NCBI GenBank assembly: GCA_034231615.1
Contig: CM067309.1
Location: forward strand, 41,846,181 to 41,910,180
Source: Meghimatium bilineatum
Taxonomy: Eukaryota; Mollusca; Gastropoda; Stylommatophora; Philomycidae
Reading direction: 5' to 3'
Length of the DNA stretch: 64,000 bases
Below the pieces are notes generated by a model. The model saw only the letters and a program-made list of their open reading frames with translations, did not search any database and had not been told where the DNA came from. Positions 1-11,150 of the stretch are shown here, one piece after another. The translations under genes and the position numbers were made by a program. Each line of letters starts with the position of its first letter. Within the stretch, counting starts at the first letter, position 1.

Positions 1-597
1 AGATACCAGGCAGAGAGATACCAGGCAGAGAGATACAAGGCAGAGAGATACCAGGCAGAGAGATACAAGGCAGAGAGATACTAGGCAGAGAGATACTAGG
101 CAGAGAGATACTAGGCAGAGAGATACCAGGCAGAGAGATACCAGGCAGAGAGATACAAGGCAGAGAGATACTAGGCAGAGAGATACCAGGCAGAGAGATA
201 CCAGGCAGAGAGATACCAGGCAGAGAGATACCAGGCAGAGAGATACCAGGCAGAGAGATACCAGGCAGAGAGATACAAGGCAGAGAGATACCAGGCAGAG
301 AGATACCAGGCAGAGAGATACCAGGCAGAGAGATACAAGGCAGAGAGATACCAGGCAGAGAGATACAAGGCAGAGAGATACCAGACATAGAGATACCAGG
401 CAGAGAGATACCAGGCAGAGAGATACCAGGCAGAGAGATACAAGGCAGAGAGATACCAGGCAGAGAGATACCATGCAGAGAGATACCAGGCAGAGAGATA
501 CCAGGCAGAGAGATACCAGGCAGAGAGATACCAGGCAGAGAGATACCAGGCAGAGAGATACCAGGCAGAGAGATACAAGGCAGAGAGATACCAGGCA
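1..597. repeat. 15-bp minisatellite, cut by window start
   Basis: About 40 tandem copies of agataccaggcagag, with C/A and C/T variants at the position after ata. The array runs off the left edge, so its true length is unknown. The period is five codons, so one reverse frame stays open with an LSAWY repeat; this is an artefact of the period, not a gene. Confidence 0.97.
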
Positions 598-1069
598 GCA
601 ACCATAGTATCATGCAACACGCCTAGATAAAATATATTCATAACAAAAACAAACTACTGTTACTGTGATTATCACAGAGATGTCAGATCTGCAATATATG
701 TTCTTCTGCAGATTAGCAGGATGTAATGCGGAATACGGTGATCCTTATTATACAAGCTTATTTGCGATATCTGCGCCTTTATGCGTTACAGGTAACAGTA
801 GCGCTATTCATTAGACCCCTTTTGTGCATAATACCACACATACAATAGCACACATTTAATAACACATATGATAACACATGTACGGACACGTATATAATGC
901 AAACAAAAACAAATATAACAAGACACATAAATCGAACGCAAACAGGAAGCGGACATTAATTAAGAAAATATGCTAAGGAGAGATTATAAAGAAAACACTG
1001 GACAAGTGGAAAAAGAACAGAGAACAAGAGATAAGGGAACAAGACGGAAAAGGAAAGAGGACGAGAACG
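598..1069. other. Intergenic, mostly unique AT-rich DNA
   Basis: No coding segment is visible. The stretch holds one SINE-A remnant (see 696-795) and short CA/ACACAT-rich runs around 830-900. Confidence 0.6.
696..795 (-). mobile_element. SINE-A remnant
   Basis: Matches the antisense of the longest SINE-A copy (35419-35705). The blocks gcagattagcaggatgtaat and gcgatatctgcgcctt occur in the same order and spacing. Only the 3' third of the element is recognisable. Confidence 0.6.
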
Positions 1070-1085
1070 GATTATAAGAGAGAAG

Positions 1086-1400
1086 AGAACGGAGGATAAG
1101 AGGGAAGACAACACGTAGGATAAAGAGAAGACAACACGTAGGATAAAGGGAAGACAACACGTAGGATAAAGGGAAGACAACACGTAGGATAAAGGGAAGA
1201 CAACACGTAGGATAAAGGGAAGACAACACGTAGGAGAAAGGGAAGACAACACGTAGGATAAAGGGAAGACAACACGTAGGATAAAGGGAAGACAACACGT
1301 AGGATAAAGGGAAGACAACACGTAGGATAAAGGGAAGACAACACGTAGGATAAAGGGAAGACAACACGTAGGATAAAGGGAAGACAACACGTAGGATAAG
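1086..1400. repeat. 23-bp minisatellite
   Basis: About 13 nearly identical copies of a 23-bp unit built on aagacaacacgtaggataaa followed by ggg. Because 23 is not a multiple of three, three units (69 bp) are needed to repeat a reading frame. The long Leu/Ser/Pro-rich reverse ORFs across it are artefacts. Confidence 0.95.
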
Positions 1401-1665
1401 AGGTAAGTGAACACGAAGGATAAGAGGTAAGTGAACGCAGGATAAGAAGTAAGAAAACGGACGACAAGAGGTAAGAGAACACGGAGGGTAAGAGAAAGGA
1501 GGATAAGACGGAAGAGAACACGGGGAGTACGAGGGAGGAGAACGGAGGATAAGAGGAAGAGAACACGGGGAATACGAGGGAGGAGAACGGAGGATAAGAG
1601 GGAAGAGAACACGGGGAATACGAGGGAGGAGAACGGAGGATAAGAGGGAAGAGAATAGAAGATCG
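1401..1665. repeat. Diverged flank of the 23-bp array with a 46-bp dimer
   Basis: Purine-rich units related to the 23-bp repeat drift apart here. Around 1510-1655 they re-amplify as a 46-bp (2 x 23) unit containing gaacacggggaatacgaggg. This is a small higher-order repeat at the array edge. Confidence 0.8.
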
Positions 1666-1673
1666 ACAATGAA

Positions 1674-1732
1674 TAAACAAAGAAGTAGAGAATGGATAAT
1701 ATAAACAAAGAAGTAGAGAATGGATAATATAA
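1674..1732. repeat. 28-bp tandem duplication
   Basis: Two adjacent copies of a 28-bp unit containing caaagaagtagagaatggat. Confidence 0.85.
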
Positions 1733-2300
1733 TGAGAAGAACCCAAGACGTAGATAGACAAAACTAACTGAAAGCAATGTTCAGAAAGATGAAAGAAAGA
1801 AAATATAACCGATGTTATAGATATACGTATAACACGAACTCACAAAGAGGAAATAATCTTGGCTAGACTTCACATTCACTTCGTTTGTTACCGGCGAAGT
1901 TTGGCAGCGTTTCCAGGGAAGGTATCTCCCAGCTAATGCCAGGAACTGCTTCATTAACTACAATCCTTAATGCTAGGACATCTGGGAGTGTTCGAGAAGA
2001 CTGACAGGAGATTATGCATTATCTGCTCTTGAATTACCATTGTAGAGAATGTACTGAAGGTCGTCGATGTTGCAAGGCAATTGAATGTCAGATTCAATCA
2101 ATGTTCAAGATAAGGCGCAGTCATTTACTGAGGATTTAAACCGGCGGGAAGGGAAACACAGAAATTGTTGGAAGACTGATAGAAAGAATTCAAGAAGCAT
2201 TTCTGGGATTAGATTCGAATTTCACTTCAGCTTTTATTGTTGTCTTCGTGAGGGCTCTTCAGTCAAAACATACGATATCTCTTTGCAGTCTTTGATTATG
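1733..2300. other. Unique spacer
   Basis: No repeat family or credible exon was recognised. A short open frame at 2085-2333 (+) runs into the next array and has no domain. Confidence 0.5.
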
Positions 2301-2885
2301 TTGATCACACATAAATGTTGCAACAATCCATGACTTAAGTTCACACATTAATGTTGCAACAATCCATAACTTAAGTTCACACATAAATGTTGCAACAATC
2401 CATGACTTAAGTTCACACATAAATTTGCAACAATCCATGACTTAAGTTCACAGTTCACACATAAATGTTGCAACAATCCATGACTTAAGTTCACACATAA
2501 ATGTTGCAACAATCCATGACTTAAGTTCACAGTTCACACATAAATGTTGCAACAATCCATGACTTAAGTTCACACATAAATGTTGCAACAATCCATGACT
2601 TAAGTTCACACATTAATGTTGCAACAATCCATGACTTAAGTTCACAGTTCACACATAAATGTTGCAACAATCCATGACTTAAGTTCACACATTAATGTTG
2701 CAACAATCCATGACTTAAGTTCACACATTAATGTTGCAACAATCCATGACTTAAGTTCACAGTTCACACATAAATGTTGCAACAATCCATGACTTAAGTT
2801 CACACATTAATGTTGCAACAATCCATGACTTAAGTTCACACATTAATGTTGCAACAATCCATGACTTAAGTTCACAGTTCACACA
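2301..2885. repeat. 36-bp minisatellite with 115-bp higher-order unit
   Basis: About 16 copies of a 36-bp unit containing tgttgcaacaatccatgact. Some copies carry a 7-bp insertion (cagttca), making 43 bp. From about 2530 the insertion recurs every third monomer, giving a 36+36+43 = 115-bp higher-order unit repeated about three times. The A/T variants (cataaatg, cattaatg) keep their place within the trimer. Confidence 0.95.
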
Positions 2886-3039
2886 AAAATGTAAATTCAA
2901 ACTGTAGCACTGACGTAAGTGATTTTTCTCAAACTTAAAAAAAAAACCCAACAAAAACGTAGAGAGTTTGTTTAACTATAAAATACGCGGGAAAAGTAAG
3001 TACCCAAAAAAATTATTAAACTGAAACAAAAAATATTTA

Positions 3040-3137
3040 AAATATTATCTAAAATTTTAATCGATCTAATTACTTTTAATCGATTAAAATTTTTAACGAT
3101 TAATCGATTAATAAATCGTTAATTACCGCAGCCCTAC
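3040..3137 (-). mobile_element. Possible hAT-like MITE terminus
   Basis: On the minus strand this starts TAGGGCTGC and continues into alternating TAATCGATTAA motifs, a pattern I associate with short non-autonomous hAT-type elements. It includes a perfect 16-bp palindrome, ttttaatcgattaaaa, at 3074-3089. I could not find the partner terminus, so this may be a truncated copy. Confidence 0.35.
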
Positions 3138-4247
3138 AATCAATTAATCAATTAATCAATCAATCATTAATTATGAAAATTTGCGTTAAAAAAAATTAAT
3201 TACTGTATTTTCTTGTATCAAAATCTAAAGTAATAAATATCGCTGTATAGTATTATTGACTACGACGTGTACAGATTGAAACTTTAATTTTTGCCTCCAA
3301 AAAAAAACAAAAAAACATCTAGATTTGATCCTGACACCTCACAACTGCGACATCAGCGTTCTAATAATTCAGTCACTAGATCCACTGAATTGCGGTTAGG
3401 TAGATAAAAATAGCATGCTGCAAAAGATGAACTAGAAGGGACCAAATTTATCAACGTAGATATGGTCTGATGACTATAAAAATCGCATAAATAAAACCGT
3501 CGATAAAAAGTAATATGTCTTAACAAGTAGATACAAATTCTAGCTCCGTAAGTTGTGAAATAATGAGAATTCAGACATTTGACGATGTTTACTATCTCCC
3601 ATTATGAAGACTTATTGGTATTTGCAACACGAAGGACTAATGGTCCGTGCTGGTTTAATTGCGTGTGGTCTTAAGTGAATTTTCATAGTTCAACTCGATA
3701 GTGACTCGATATTACTCAAGTTTGTAATTTTGACTAAAGTCGAATAATTTGTAGTGAGAATTAGCGATTTCGAAGAACGTGTCGATAGTCGTTTGGCAAA
3801 CAGCACGTAGTGGTCTAGTTCAGGGTGAAACGAATAGGACTTGTTTCCAAGAATGTCGTAGGAAGCATCAAAGGAAAGTTGCGGGATAGTTCAGCTGCAT
3901 GGACATCATTGCCATTATCTTATCTGAATTTCTTATATTTATTGCATCTAATCATTATCATCAAATGTCGTTTGCATAATCATCAAAATTCTAAAGATAC
4001 ATCCATACTGGAGCACTGGTGTGACTCCAATCTAAGACATCCATAAATTCCCTTTACACAACCACACTTTTGAGATAACCTTATATTACTCCGGTTCTCA
4101 CCTCAGTGACACAACTGAGAAGAACCTATGCTTTTGTCAGGAGGGCTATGTGCTGTCAAGAGCTACCTGCTCATAGCTACAGAGAATTACTGCATCAATA
4201 TCATTACTATCAACGCCATCTTAACTGACCAGGCTCAAATCACATTT
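3138..4247. other. AT-rich unique DNA
   Basis: A-runs and AATCAATT repeats lie near 3138-3170, and the rest is unique sequence. The open frame at 3825-4046 (+) has no recognisable domain and no splice signals that I can argue for. Confidence 0.5.
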
Positions 4248-4512
4248 GTTACATTCTGACGTTACATTCTGACGTTACATTCTGATGTTACATCCTGATG
4301 TTACATCCTGATGTTACATTCTGATGTTACATCCTGATGTTACATCATGATGTTACATTCTGATGTTACATTTTTATGTTACATTATGATGTTACATTCT
4401 GACGTTACATTCTGACGTTACATTCTGACGTTACATTCTGACGTTACATTCTGATGTTACATTCTGATGTTACATTATGATGTTACATTATGATGTTACA
4501 TTCTGATGTGTT
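4248..4512. repeat. 13-bp minisatellite
   Basis: About 20 copies of gttacattctgat, with alternating tgat/tgac and ttct/tcct/tatg variants. Confidence 0.95.
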
Positions 4513-4969
4513 CAATCACTTTTTCAAGCTTATAATAATATTAATCATTTTCTAGAGAGATAATGATCGATTGCACATACAGTCATAACGCCGTGTCTCT
4601 TTCAAAATACATTTTAAAAATAATTCATCCTCCCCCCCCCCTGTAGAACATTAAAGAAAACAGAAGCAACTTTTCAAGGGTGCAAACACACCTCATCAAT
4701 ATTAAGAGGCCCCTCTTCTAAGCACTTGACCTCAACCATCATTCAAGCAAGTGTTACTGGATGTGAACATTACTGTTATTAGCTGTAATTTTCATGTGAA
4801 ATTTTGTCAAGTGTGCACCTTCTAGCCGTAAATCGGTTTATGTAACTTTTATTTTAGGTGAAATTTTATTATAAATGCATGTCGATAAATCAAGTAAGTA
4901 ATAGGGACTAAATGTAAACATACAAAAACACAAAAAGCATGCTAATCATCAAAATCGCAGAAGAACAGG
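4513..4969. other. Unique spacer with a C-run
   Basis: Nothing coding was recognised. A C homopolymer (about 11 bases) lies near 4632. Confidence 0.5.
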
Positions 4970-5146
4970 AGCTAAACATAAACATACATGGAGAGAAACT
5001 ACAACATAAACATACATGGAGAGAAACCACAACATAAACATACATGGAGAGAAACTACAACATAAACATACATGGAGAGAAACTACAACATAAACATACA
5101 GGGAGAGACACTACAACATAAACATACAGGGAGAGAAACTACAACA
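4970..5146. repeat. 28-bp minisatellite
   Basis: Six copies of a 28-bp unit containing cataaacatacatggagaga. The array directly abuts the 5' end of the LINE fragment that follows. Confidence 0.93.
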
Positions 5147-5427
5147 AGTAGAACATTATCAATATCTTGTACACATAGTCACAAATGAAGGCAGATGTGA
5201 AACAAGTTAAAAGGAGAATAGGAATGGCTAAAAGTACCTTCAATGACATGAGGAAATTATTAATATCTAAACAAATTACAAACAAGTTAAAAATGAAAAT
5301 TATAAAATGCTACATCTATTCTATATTAATGTATGGCTCAGAAACATGGAAACTAATTAAACAATTAGAAGACAAAATTGATGCCTTTGAGATGTGGGTA
5401 TATAGAAGAATAGGGAGAACATCATGA
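5140..5427 (+). pseudogene. LINE reverse transcriptase C-terminal fragment (family L1)
   Basis: The translation shows the region just after the reverse transcriptase palm of a non-LTR retrotransposon. It reads YQYLVHIVTNEGRCET, then a frameshift near 5195, then VKRRIGMAKSTFNDMRK and MYGSETW, ending MWVYRRIGR. The MYGSETW-type motif is typical of the segment after the YADD box in many animal LINEs. No catalytic domain is present, so the copy is 5'-truncated and dead. A second copy of the same family is at 50869-51310, sharing the peptide DKIDAFEMWVYRRIG, and a 3' end of it is at 32563-32699. Confidence 0.85.
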
Positions 5428-5614
5428 GAACAGAACGAACAAAGAGGATAACATTCACTCATCATCATCATGAGACTCATAACCTTCACGGTCGTAGTGG
5501 AATCACTCTTCAAACATCAACACAAATATTTCGCCGAGCCTCTCTGTTATCAGCTACGTGTTTAAATGTGTAGAATCTTAATCATGTGTGACTAGAGACA
5601 AAACTAAATTAATT

Positions 5615-5733
5615 ATAGTTTATGTCTCATAGTGTATGTTACAGATTGTAGTTTATGTCTCATAGTGTATGTTACAGATTGTAGTTTATGTCTCATAGTG
5701 TATGTTACAGATTGTAGTTTATGTCTCATAGGT
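5615..5733. repeat. 33-bp minisatellite
   Basis: Four copies of a unit containing gtttatgtctcatagtgtat; the last is shortened. Confidence 0.9.
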
Positions 5734-5885
5734 GTTACATATTGTATGTGACATAAATAAAATGGCATATTTAGATGAAAAAATAATTAGAAACACACAC
5801 AAGCACACAAGATTGTATGTCAGTATGGACTTGGGGTGGGGTTATGCTCTTAAAAAAACCCAATGTCTATCGTTAATTTTTCTGT

Positions 5886-5990
5886 GTAGTTCATTCATTA
5901 ATTTTCCTGGGTAATTAATTCATTCATTTTCCAGCATACTTCATTCTTTCCTTTTCCTGCGTAGTTCATTCATTCATTTTTTTGCCGAGT
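5886..5990. repeat. Degenerate ~27-bp tandem repeat
   Basis: Four imperfect copies built on agttcattcattcattttcc. Confidence 0.65.
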
Positions 5991-6942
5991 TTATTCAATT
6001 TTATGAGGTTTTTTTCGTGGGAGTTTTTTCGGTAAAACGTCAACGTATAAAGGTGGCGGGGGGGGGCGCGGACAACGTGGTTTCACCAGGCTATTTGCTA
6101 ATGTTCTTGTACTAAATCTCAATGTCATTTCATAAAGACCTACAAGAAGAGAGAGTGTTCAACTCCCACCCCACATTATCGATGGGATTACATACACAAA
6201 ACCTTGTCTGCACATGAAGAGTTCTAGTATGCGCATGTGTTGCGTCCATAGCAACGAGTTTCCCGTTGGTATTAAAACACGATTTATTGACGCCATATTG
6301 AACTATTGCTATAAATATACGTTTACAGCTTGGGGGCAAAGATGTGTAAACGAGCTATACTTACCGAACAACCGAGGAAGCATAGCATTTATATATTCTT
6401 ATAATATAGTTCTCGTTGCAGACAAAAATGCCCTCATGCAATTTATAAATGCTGCTTAAGCAGAAGATAGAGGAAGCGATTGTGGAGATTCGACTACCCC
6501 CCCCCCCTCCCCAACCGAGCTAGTAAATCATGTTTCCACTTCACTGGGTTTGTCAAAAAAAAAACAACAACAAAAGAACGACATACTTGTTATTGATTAA
6601 ATTGTTGAAGTCGACACTTGCCAGGCGGTTTGCTGATCAACCGCTCGTAAGGTTGCTGGGCACGAATGGGTTAATAGTGTGCTATGACGATGGTACATAC
6701 AGTTACCTTGACATTTAGAGCAACATGCTATCCTTATTTTCTTCTATTACTATCTAATGATTAACAACAAAACTATTTGAATATCAACCTGCATTACTAT
6801 TTACCTGTTCATACCTGATTGCCTGTGTACTATCCTATCCACTTACCTGTTAAACTACCTATCTATCACGCTACCAACAATCATTCCTTTAACATACGCT
6901 CGTATATTCTACTTATCTATTAACCTGATTACCAAACAGTCT
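5991..6942. other. Unique spacer with G- and C-runs
   Basis: G- and C-homopolymer runs lie near 6056 and 6497. From 6780 to 6930 there is CTATC/TACCTG-rich low-complexity DNA leading into the LINE. Open frames at 6130-6459 on both strands have no domain. Confidence 0.5.
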
Positions 6943-8464
6943 TGCGATAATCATAGGGGCATATCACTTGTGTCTATAGCTGGTAAAATTCTCGCTCGTG
7001 TCATACTCAACAGATTAAATAATTCTCTACTAAAGGAGCTACTCCCAGAGAGTCAGTGCGGTTTTCGTGCAGGTCGTGGTACAGTTGATATGATATTCTC
7101 TGCACGACAAATTCAGGAAAAACCACAAGAGCAACATAGTGAACTCTTAGCAACATTTGTGGACTTAACTAAAGCATTCGATACCGTTAACAGAGAAGGA
7201 CTGTGGAAGGTGCTTACAAAGTTCGGATGCCCCCCAAAACTTGTCACTGTGATACGACAATTTCATGACGGTATGATGGCTAGTGTTATCTGCGACGGAG
7301 GAGTATCTCCTGCATTCCCTGTCACAAATGGTGTAAAGCAGGGATGTGTGCTGGCCCCCTACTCTTTTCAGCCTGTTATTTACGGCCATGTTAACGGAAA
7401 CACACCATAGTAATGAAACAGCAGGCATAATGATCAATTACAGAACAGATGGTGGTCTTTTCAATTTACGTCGTCTAAAAGCAAACACGAAAACTAAATC
7501 TAGTACTGTTAGAGAATTACTTTATGCTGACGACTGTGCATTGTATGCTGACTCTGTCGTAAACATGCAGAGCACCATAGACCGCTTCTCAAAGGCCTGC
7601 AACAACTTTGGTCTCACTATTAACACAAAAAAAAACAGAAGTCATGCACCAAGCAACATCAAATAGCCAACATACTGCTACTTCCATCATCGTCAATCAG
7701 GAAAAACTGCAGGTAGTCGACAATTTTACTTACCTTGGAAGCACTCTCTCTCGCGATGTCAACATTGATGTGGAAATTAACAATAGACTGGCAAAAGCTA
7801 GTGCTGTATTTGGCAGATTACGCAACAATGTATGGGACAGAAGAGGTATAAGAACAACCACCAAACTACAAGTATATCATGCTGCTGTTATACCAACCTT
7901 ACTATACGCCTGCGAAACGTGGACAGTGTATGCTAGACATGCAAGAAAGTTAAATCATTTCCATCTTACCTGCCTACGTAAATTACTAAACATCCATTGG
8001 TGGGACAAAGTACCAGACTACGAGGTCTTGGAAAAATCAACCTCAATAAGCATCCACACAATACTTATGAAGGCGCAGGCACGCTGGGCAGGCCATCTTG
8101 TGCGTATGGAGAACTCGCGTTTGCCAAAACAAATATATTATGGAGAACTCAAGGCAGGATTTCGAAAAGCTGGTGGACAGAAAAAGCGTTTCAAAGACAC
8201 GCTCAAGTCATCCTTGAAACATCTTAACATTGACGTAGGCGCTTGGGAGAGCCTCGTTCAGGATAGAACGGCTTGGCGTTACAGCATTAGAACGGGAGCA
8301 CTAGCGGCAGAAGAATTCAGACAAGAAACTGCAAGACAGAAGCGGACACGTAGAAAAGAAAAAACATCTCAACCTCACACAGATATCTTCTATTGTTGTC
8401 AATTCTGTAAAAGAACATTTTGTGCGCGCATTGGACTTGCTAGTCATTTAAAAACGCACTATTA
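6943..8464 (+). pseudogene. LINE reverse transcriptase pseudogene with C-terminal C2H2 finger
   Basis: This is the most complete retroelement in the window. In order it shows: RGISLVSIAGKILARV; GFRAGRGTVDMIF; the catalytic motif-A stretch VDLTKAFDTVNREG; motif B, NGVKQGCVLAP; motif C, YADD (LLYADDCALYAD); a FTYLGSTL thumb motif; LLYACETW; and a terminal C2H2 finger, CQFCKRTFCARIGLASHLKTH, followed by a stop at 8463. The frame breaks twice, near 7350-7400 (frame 1 to 2) and near 7620 in an A-run (frame 2 to 3). The N-terminal endonuclease is missing, so the copy is 5'-truncated at about 6943. No host gene surrounds it. The clade is not assigned. Confidence 0.93.
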
Positions 8465-8565
8465 ACTTTATTATTTTATTATTTATTGTTATTATTATTA
8501 TGGTTGAGTTTTTGGTCATCGTCGATCACGACGGACGAGCATCATCATCCTGATTACTACCCGTC
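8465..8565 (+). mobile_element. 3' UTR and tail of the finger-bearing LINE
   Basis: After the stop there is a T/A-rich run, then gtcatcgtcgatcacgacgg and a short ATC-repeat tail. The same TCATCGTC/TATCGTCAC plus CATCAT ending follows the second finger-bearing copy (15350-15565), which supports this as the element's 3' end. Confidence 0.65.
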
Positions 8566-9055
8566 AACTCACTCTACATACCTACCTGCATACCAACCTT
8601 CATACCTACCTAGAAGGATGTAAGATTGAAGGAAAGTCGGACTGAAAAAGGTACATATATACTTATATATGTAGGTAGACAGACCGACAAATCGATATAT
8701 GACATATAGACAGACAAGACAATAGCTTGAAATATATGTATATATAGACAATGTATATATAGACAAACATATATTATGTATATATAAATTAACAAATAGA
8801 TAAATAGACAGATTGATGATTAACTACTGTGTAAGGCTCAAGCTAAAATGTGTCACGAGGAACTTCTCACGCGCAGTTTTTGTCTAAACAAATGGAAACT
8901 CATTAAATATTGAAAGCTTTGAGATTGGTTGGAAGACAATCTGGGTTATACAGTCCTTTGATGTACCTGTGATCTACCTTCACAGAATTATACACTTCTT
9001 TAGCGATTTCATTGCCAGGTAAGCCAACTACAATTATTACCACGGGAGTCATTAC
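8566..9055. other. Spacer with TATA-rich low complexity
   Basis: Short ATAG/TATATA repeats lie at 8650-8830. From 8890 to 9055 the sequence is unique; on the minus strand it would be intron or exon of the LIM gene. Confidence 0.45.
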
Positions 9056-9175
9056 CTGTGACGAGACAGTCACGCTTGGAAGATTACAAGAATCTTCATT
9101 AAGTAAAACAGGAACGCGAACATGTGGATCACGGAAGTCAATTTGTGTATCATTTACCACTACATCAATGCTTCT
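9056..9175 (-). CDS. Possible third exon of the LIM gene (uncertain)
   Basis: On the minus strand, a 40-codon open block begins after cacgtAG and ends with CAG before the donor-like GTAATG (9055-9050). It translates to a sequence containing NDTQIDFRDPHVRVPVLL and SVTVSSQ. It is in phase 0 at both ends, matching the phase of the two upstream LIM-gene exons. However, the acceptor lacks a pyrimidine tract and sits inside the last unit of the 59-bp array. I do not recognise the peptide in any hillarin-like protein. The frame also stays open beyond the donor to 8903. This could be chance. Confidence 0.25.
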
Positions 9176-9760
9176 CTACGTGGGGTTCAGACCACCTCTA
9201 TGTGGGATTCAGACCACCATCTTCCTTCTAACATTGATCACTACATCAATGCTTCTCTACGTGGGGTTCAGACCGCCTACTTCCTTCTAACATTTACCAC
9301 TACATCAATGCTTCTCTACGTGGGGTTCAGACCACCTCTATGTGGGGTTCAGACCGCCTACTTCCTTCTAACAATGGCCTCTACATCAACGGTTCTCTAC
9401 GTGGGGTTCAAACTGCCTAATTCCCTCTAACACTGGCCTCTACATCAACGGTTCTCTACGTGGGGTTCAAACTGCCTACTTCCCTCTAACACTAGCCTCT
9501 ACATCAACGGTTCTCTACGTGGGGTTCAAACTGCGTACTTCCCTCTAACACTGGCCTCTACATCAACGGTTCTCTACGTGGGGTTCAAACTGCCTACTTC
9601 CCTCTAACACTGGCCTCTACATCAACGGTTCTCTACGTGGGGTTCAAACTGCCTACTTCCCTCTAACACTGGCCTCTACATCAACGGTTCTCTACGTGGG
9701 ATTCAGACCGCCCACTTCCCTCTAACATTGGCCTCTACATCAATGGTTCTCTACGTCATT
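9155..9760. repeat. 59-bp minisatellite inside the LIM gene
   Basis: About ten copies of a 59-bp unit containing ctctacgtggggttcaaact. The units at the low-coordinate end are irregular (extra half-units at 9185-9210 and 9320-9345). The array lies downstream of LIM exon 2 on the minus strand, and its first unit overlaps the candidate exon-3 acceptor. Confidence 0.95.
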
Positions 9761-9810
9761 AGTGCAGAAGGATAAGAAGATAAAAAGCATAAATTAATCA
9801 AATGACTTAC

Positions 9811-9966
9811 CTGTACAGATGTAGTCACTCCTCTTTTTGGTGCATTGACTGCGGATTTAATCCCCACTGCTTCGTTGTCAACACAACCCACGTGACGGGG
9901 TACGTGGGCGTGGCAATAAATATCCGGGGTATTTGACTGATCCCAGTGAAAAGTCCTTAAAGATAA
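9811..9966 (-). CDS. LIM-domain gene, coding exon 2
   Basis: A 52-codon exon on the minus strand. It is preceded by a strong acceptor (pyrimidine-rich gcttttatttcaacAG, ending at 9967) and followed by a consensus donor CAG|GTAAGT (9810-9805). It is phase 0 at both ends. It starts LSLRTFHWDQ, continues to IYCHAHVPRHVG, and so supplies the last zinc ligands of the LIM domain begun in exon 1: a Cys 20 residues after the last exon-1 Cys, then His two residues later. After the domain comes AVGIKSAVNAPKRG, which resembles the segment after the LIM domain in hillarin / kyphoscoliosis-peptidase-like proteins (from memory). No frameshift or stop is present. Confidence 0.88.
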
Positions 9967-10931
<965 letters not shown>

Positions 10932-11150
10932 CTGAAGTCCACAAATCCTACATCTGAAACATCGCCTATGGAACAGCCCTCCTACATCCACTCTCTCCAC
11001 TGGATATACCCGACTTCCACATCTATGACACGCATCAGGTAACGGGGACGACTCATCGTGACCATAGTCAGAATCATTGTCCGAGCTCTGTGTATCCTGC
11101 ATCAACTCTTCCATAGTAGCTCGCGATGTTGTCAAAAAAGAGGACGCCAT
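10932..11150 (-). CDS. LIM-domain gene, first coding exon (hillarin/KY-like)
   Basis: The first coding exon of a host gene on the minus strand: 73 codons, ATG at 11150 in a good context (aaaATGG), ending CTT CAG|GTAAGT. After an acidic, Ser-rich N-terminus of about 40 residues comes the first half of a LIM domain: C41-x2-C44, H61-x2-C64-x2-C67-x2-C70, within CHRCGSRVYPVERVDVGG and HRRCFRCRICGLQ. Joined to exon 2, the domain completes with C-x2-H at normal LIM spacing. LIM domains bind two zinc ions and mediate protein contacts. The VYPVERVDVGG...CGLQL pattern with a following NAPK segment points to hillarin / kyphoscoliosis-peptidase homologues, which are cytoskeletal LIM plus transglutaminase-like proteins. 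The peptidase-like part is not in view, so that family call is inference. Confidence 0.9.

Noticed and set aside
171-641. 156-codon reverse frame of LSAWY repeats
   Set aside because: It simply translates the 15-bp tandem array; there is no unique sequence, splice signal or domain.
6130-6459. Overlapping frames on both strands
   Set aside because: Neither has a domain, codon bias or splice sites; chance open frames of this length are expected.
8903-9055. Continuation of the open minus-strand frame beyond the candidate exon-3 donor
   Set aside because: No domain is recognisable, and an intron donor-like site interrupts it; I kept only the 120-bp candidate, at low confidence.
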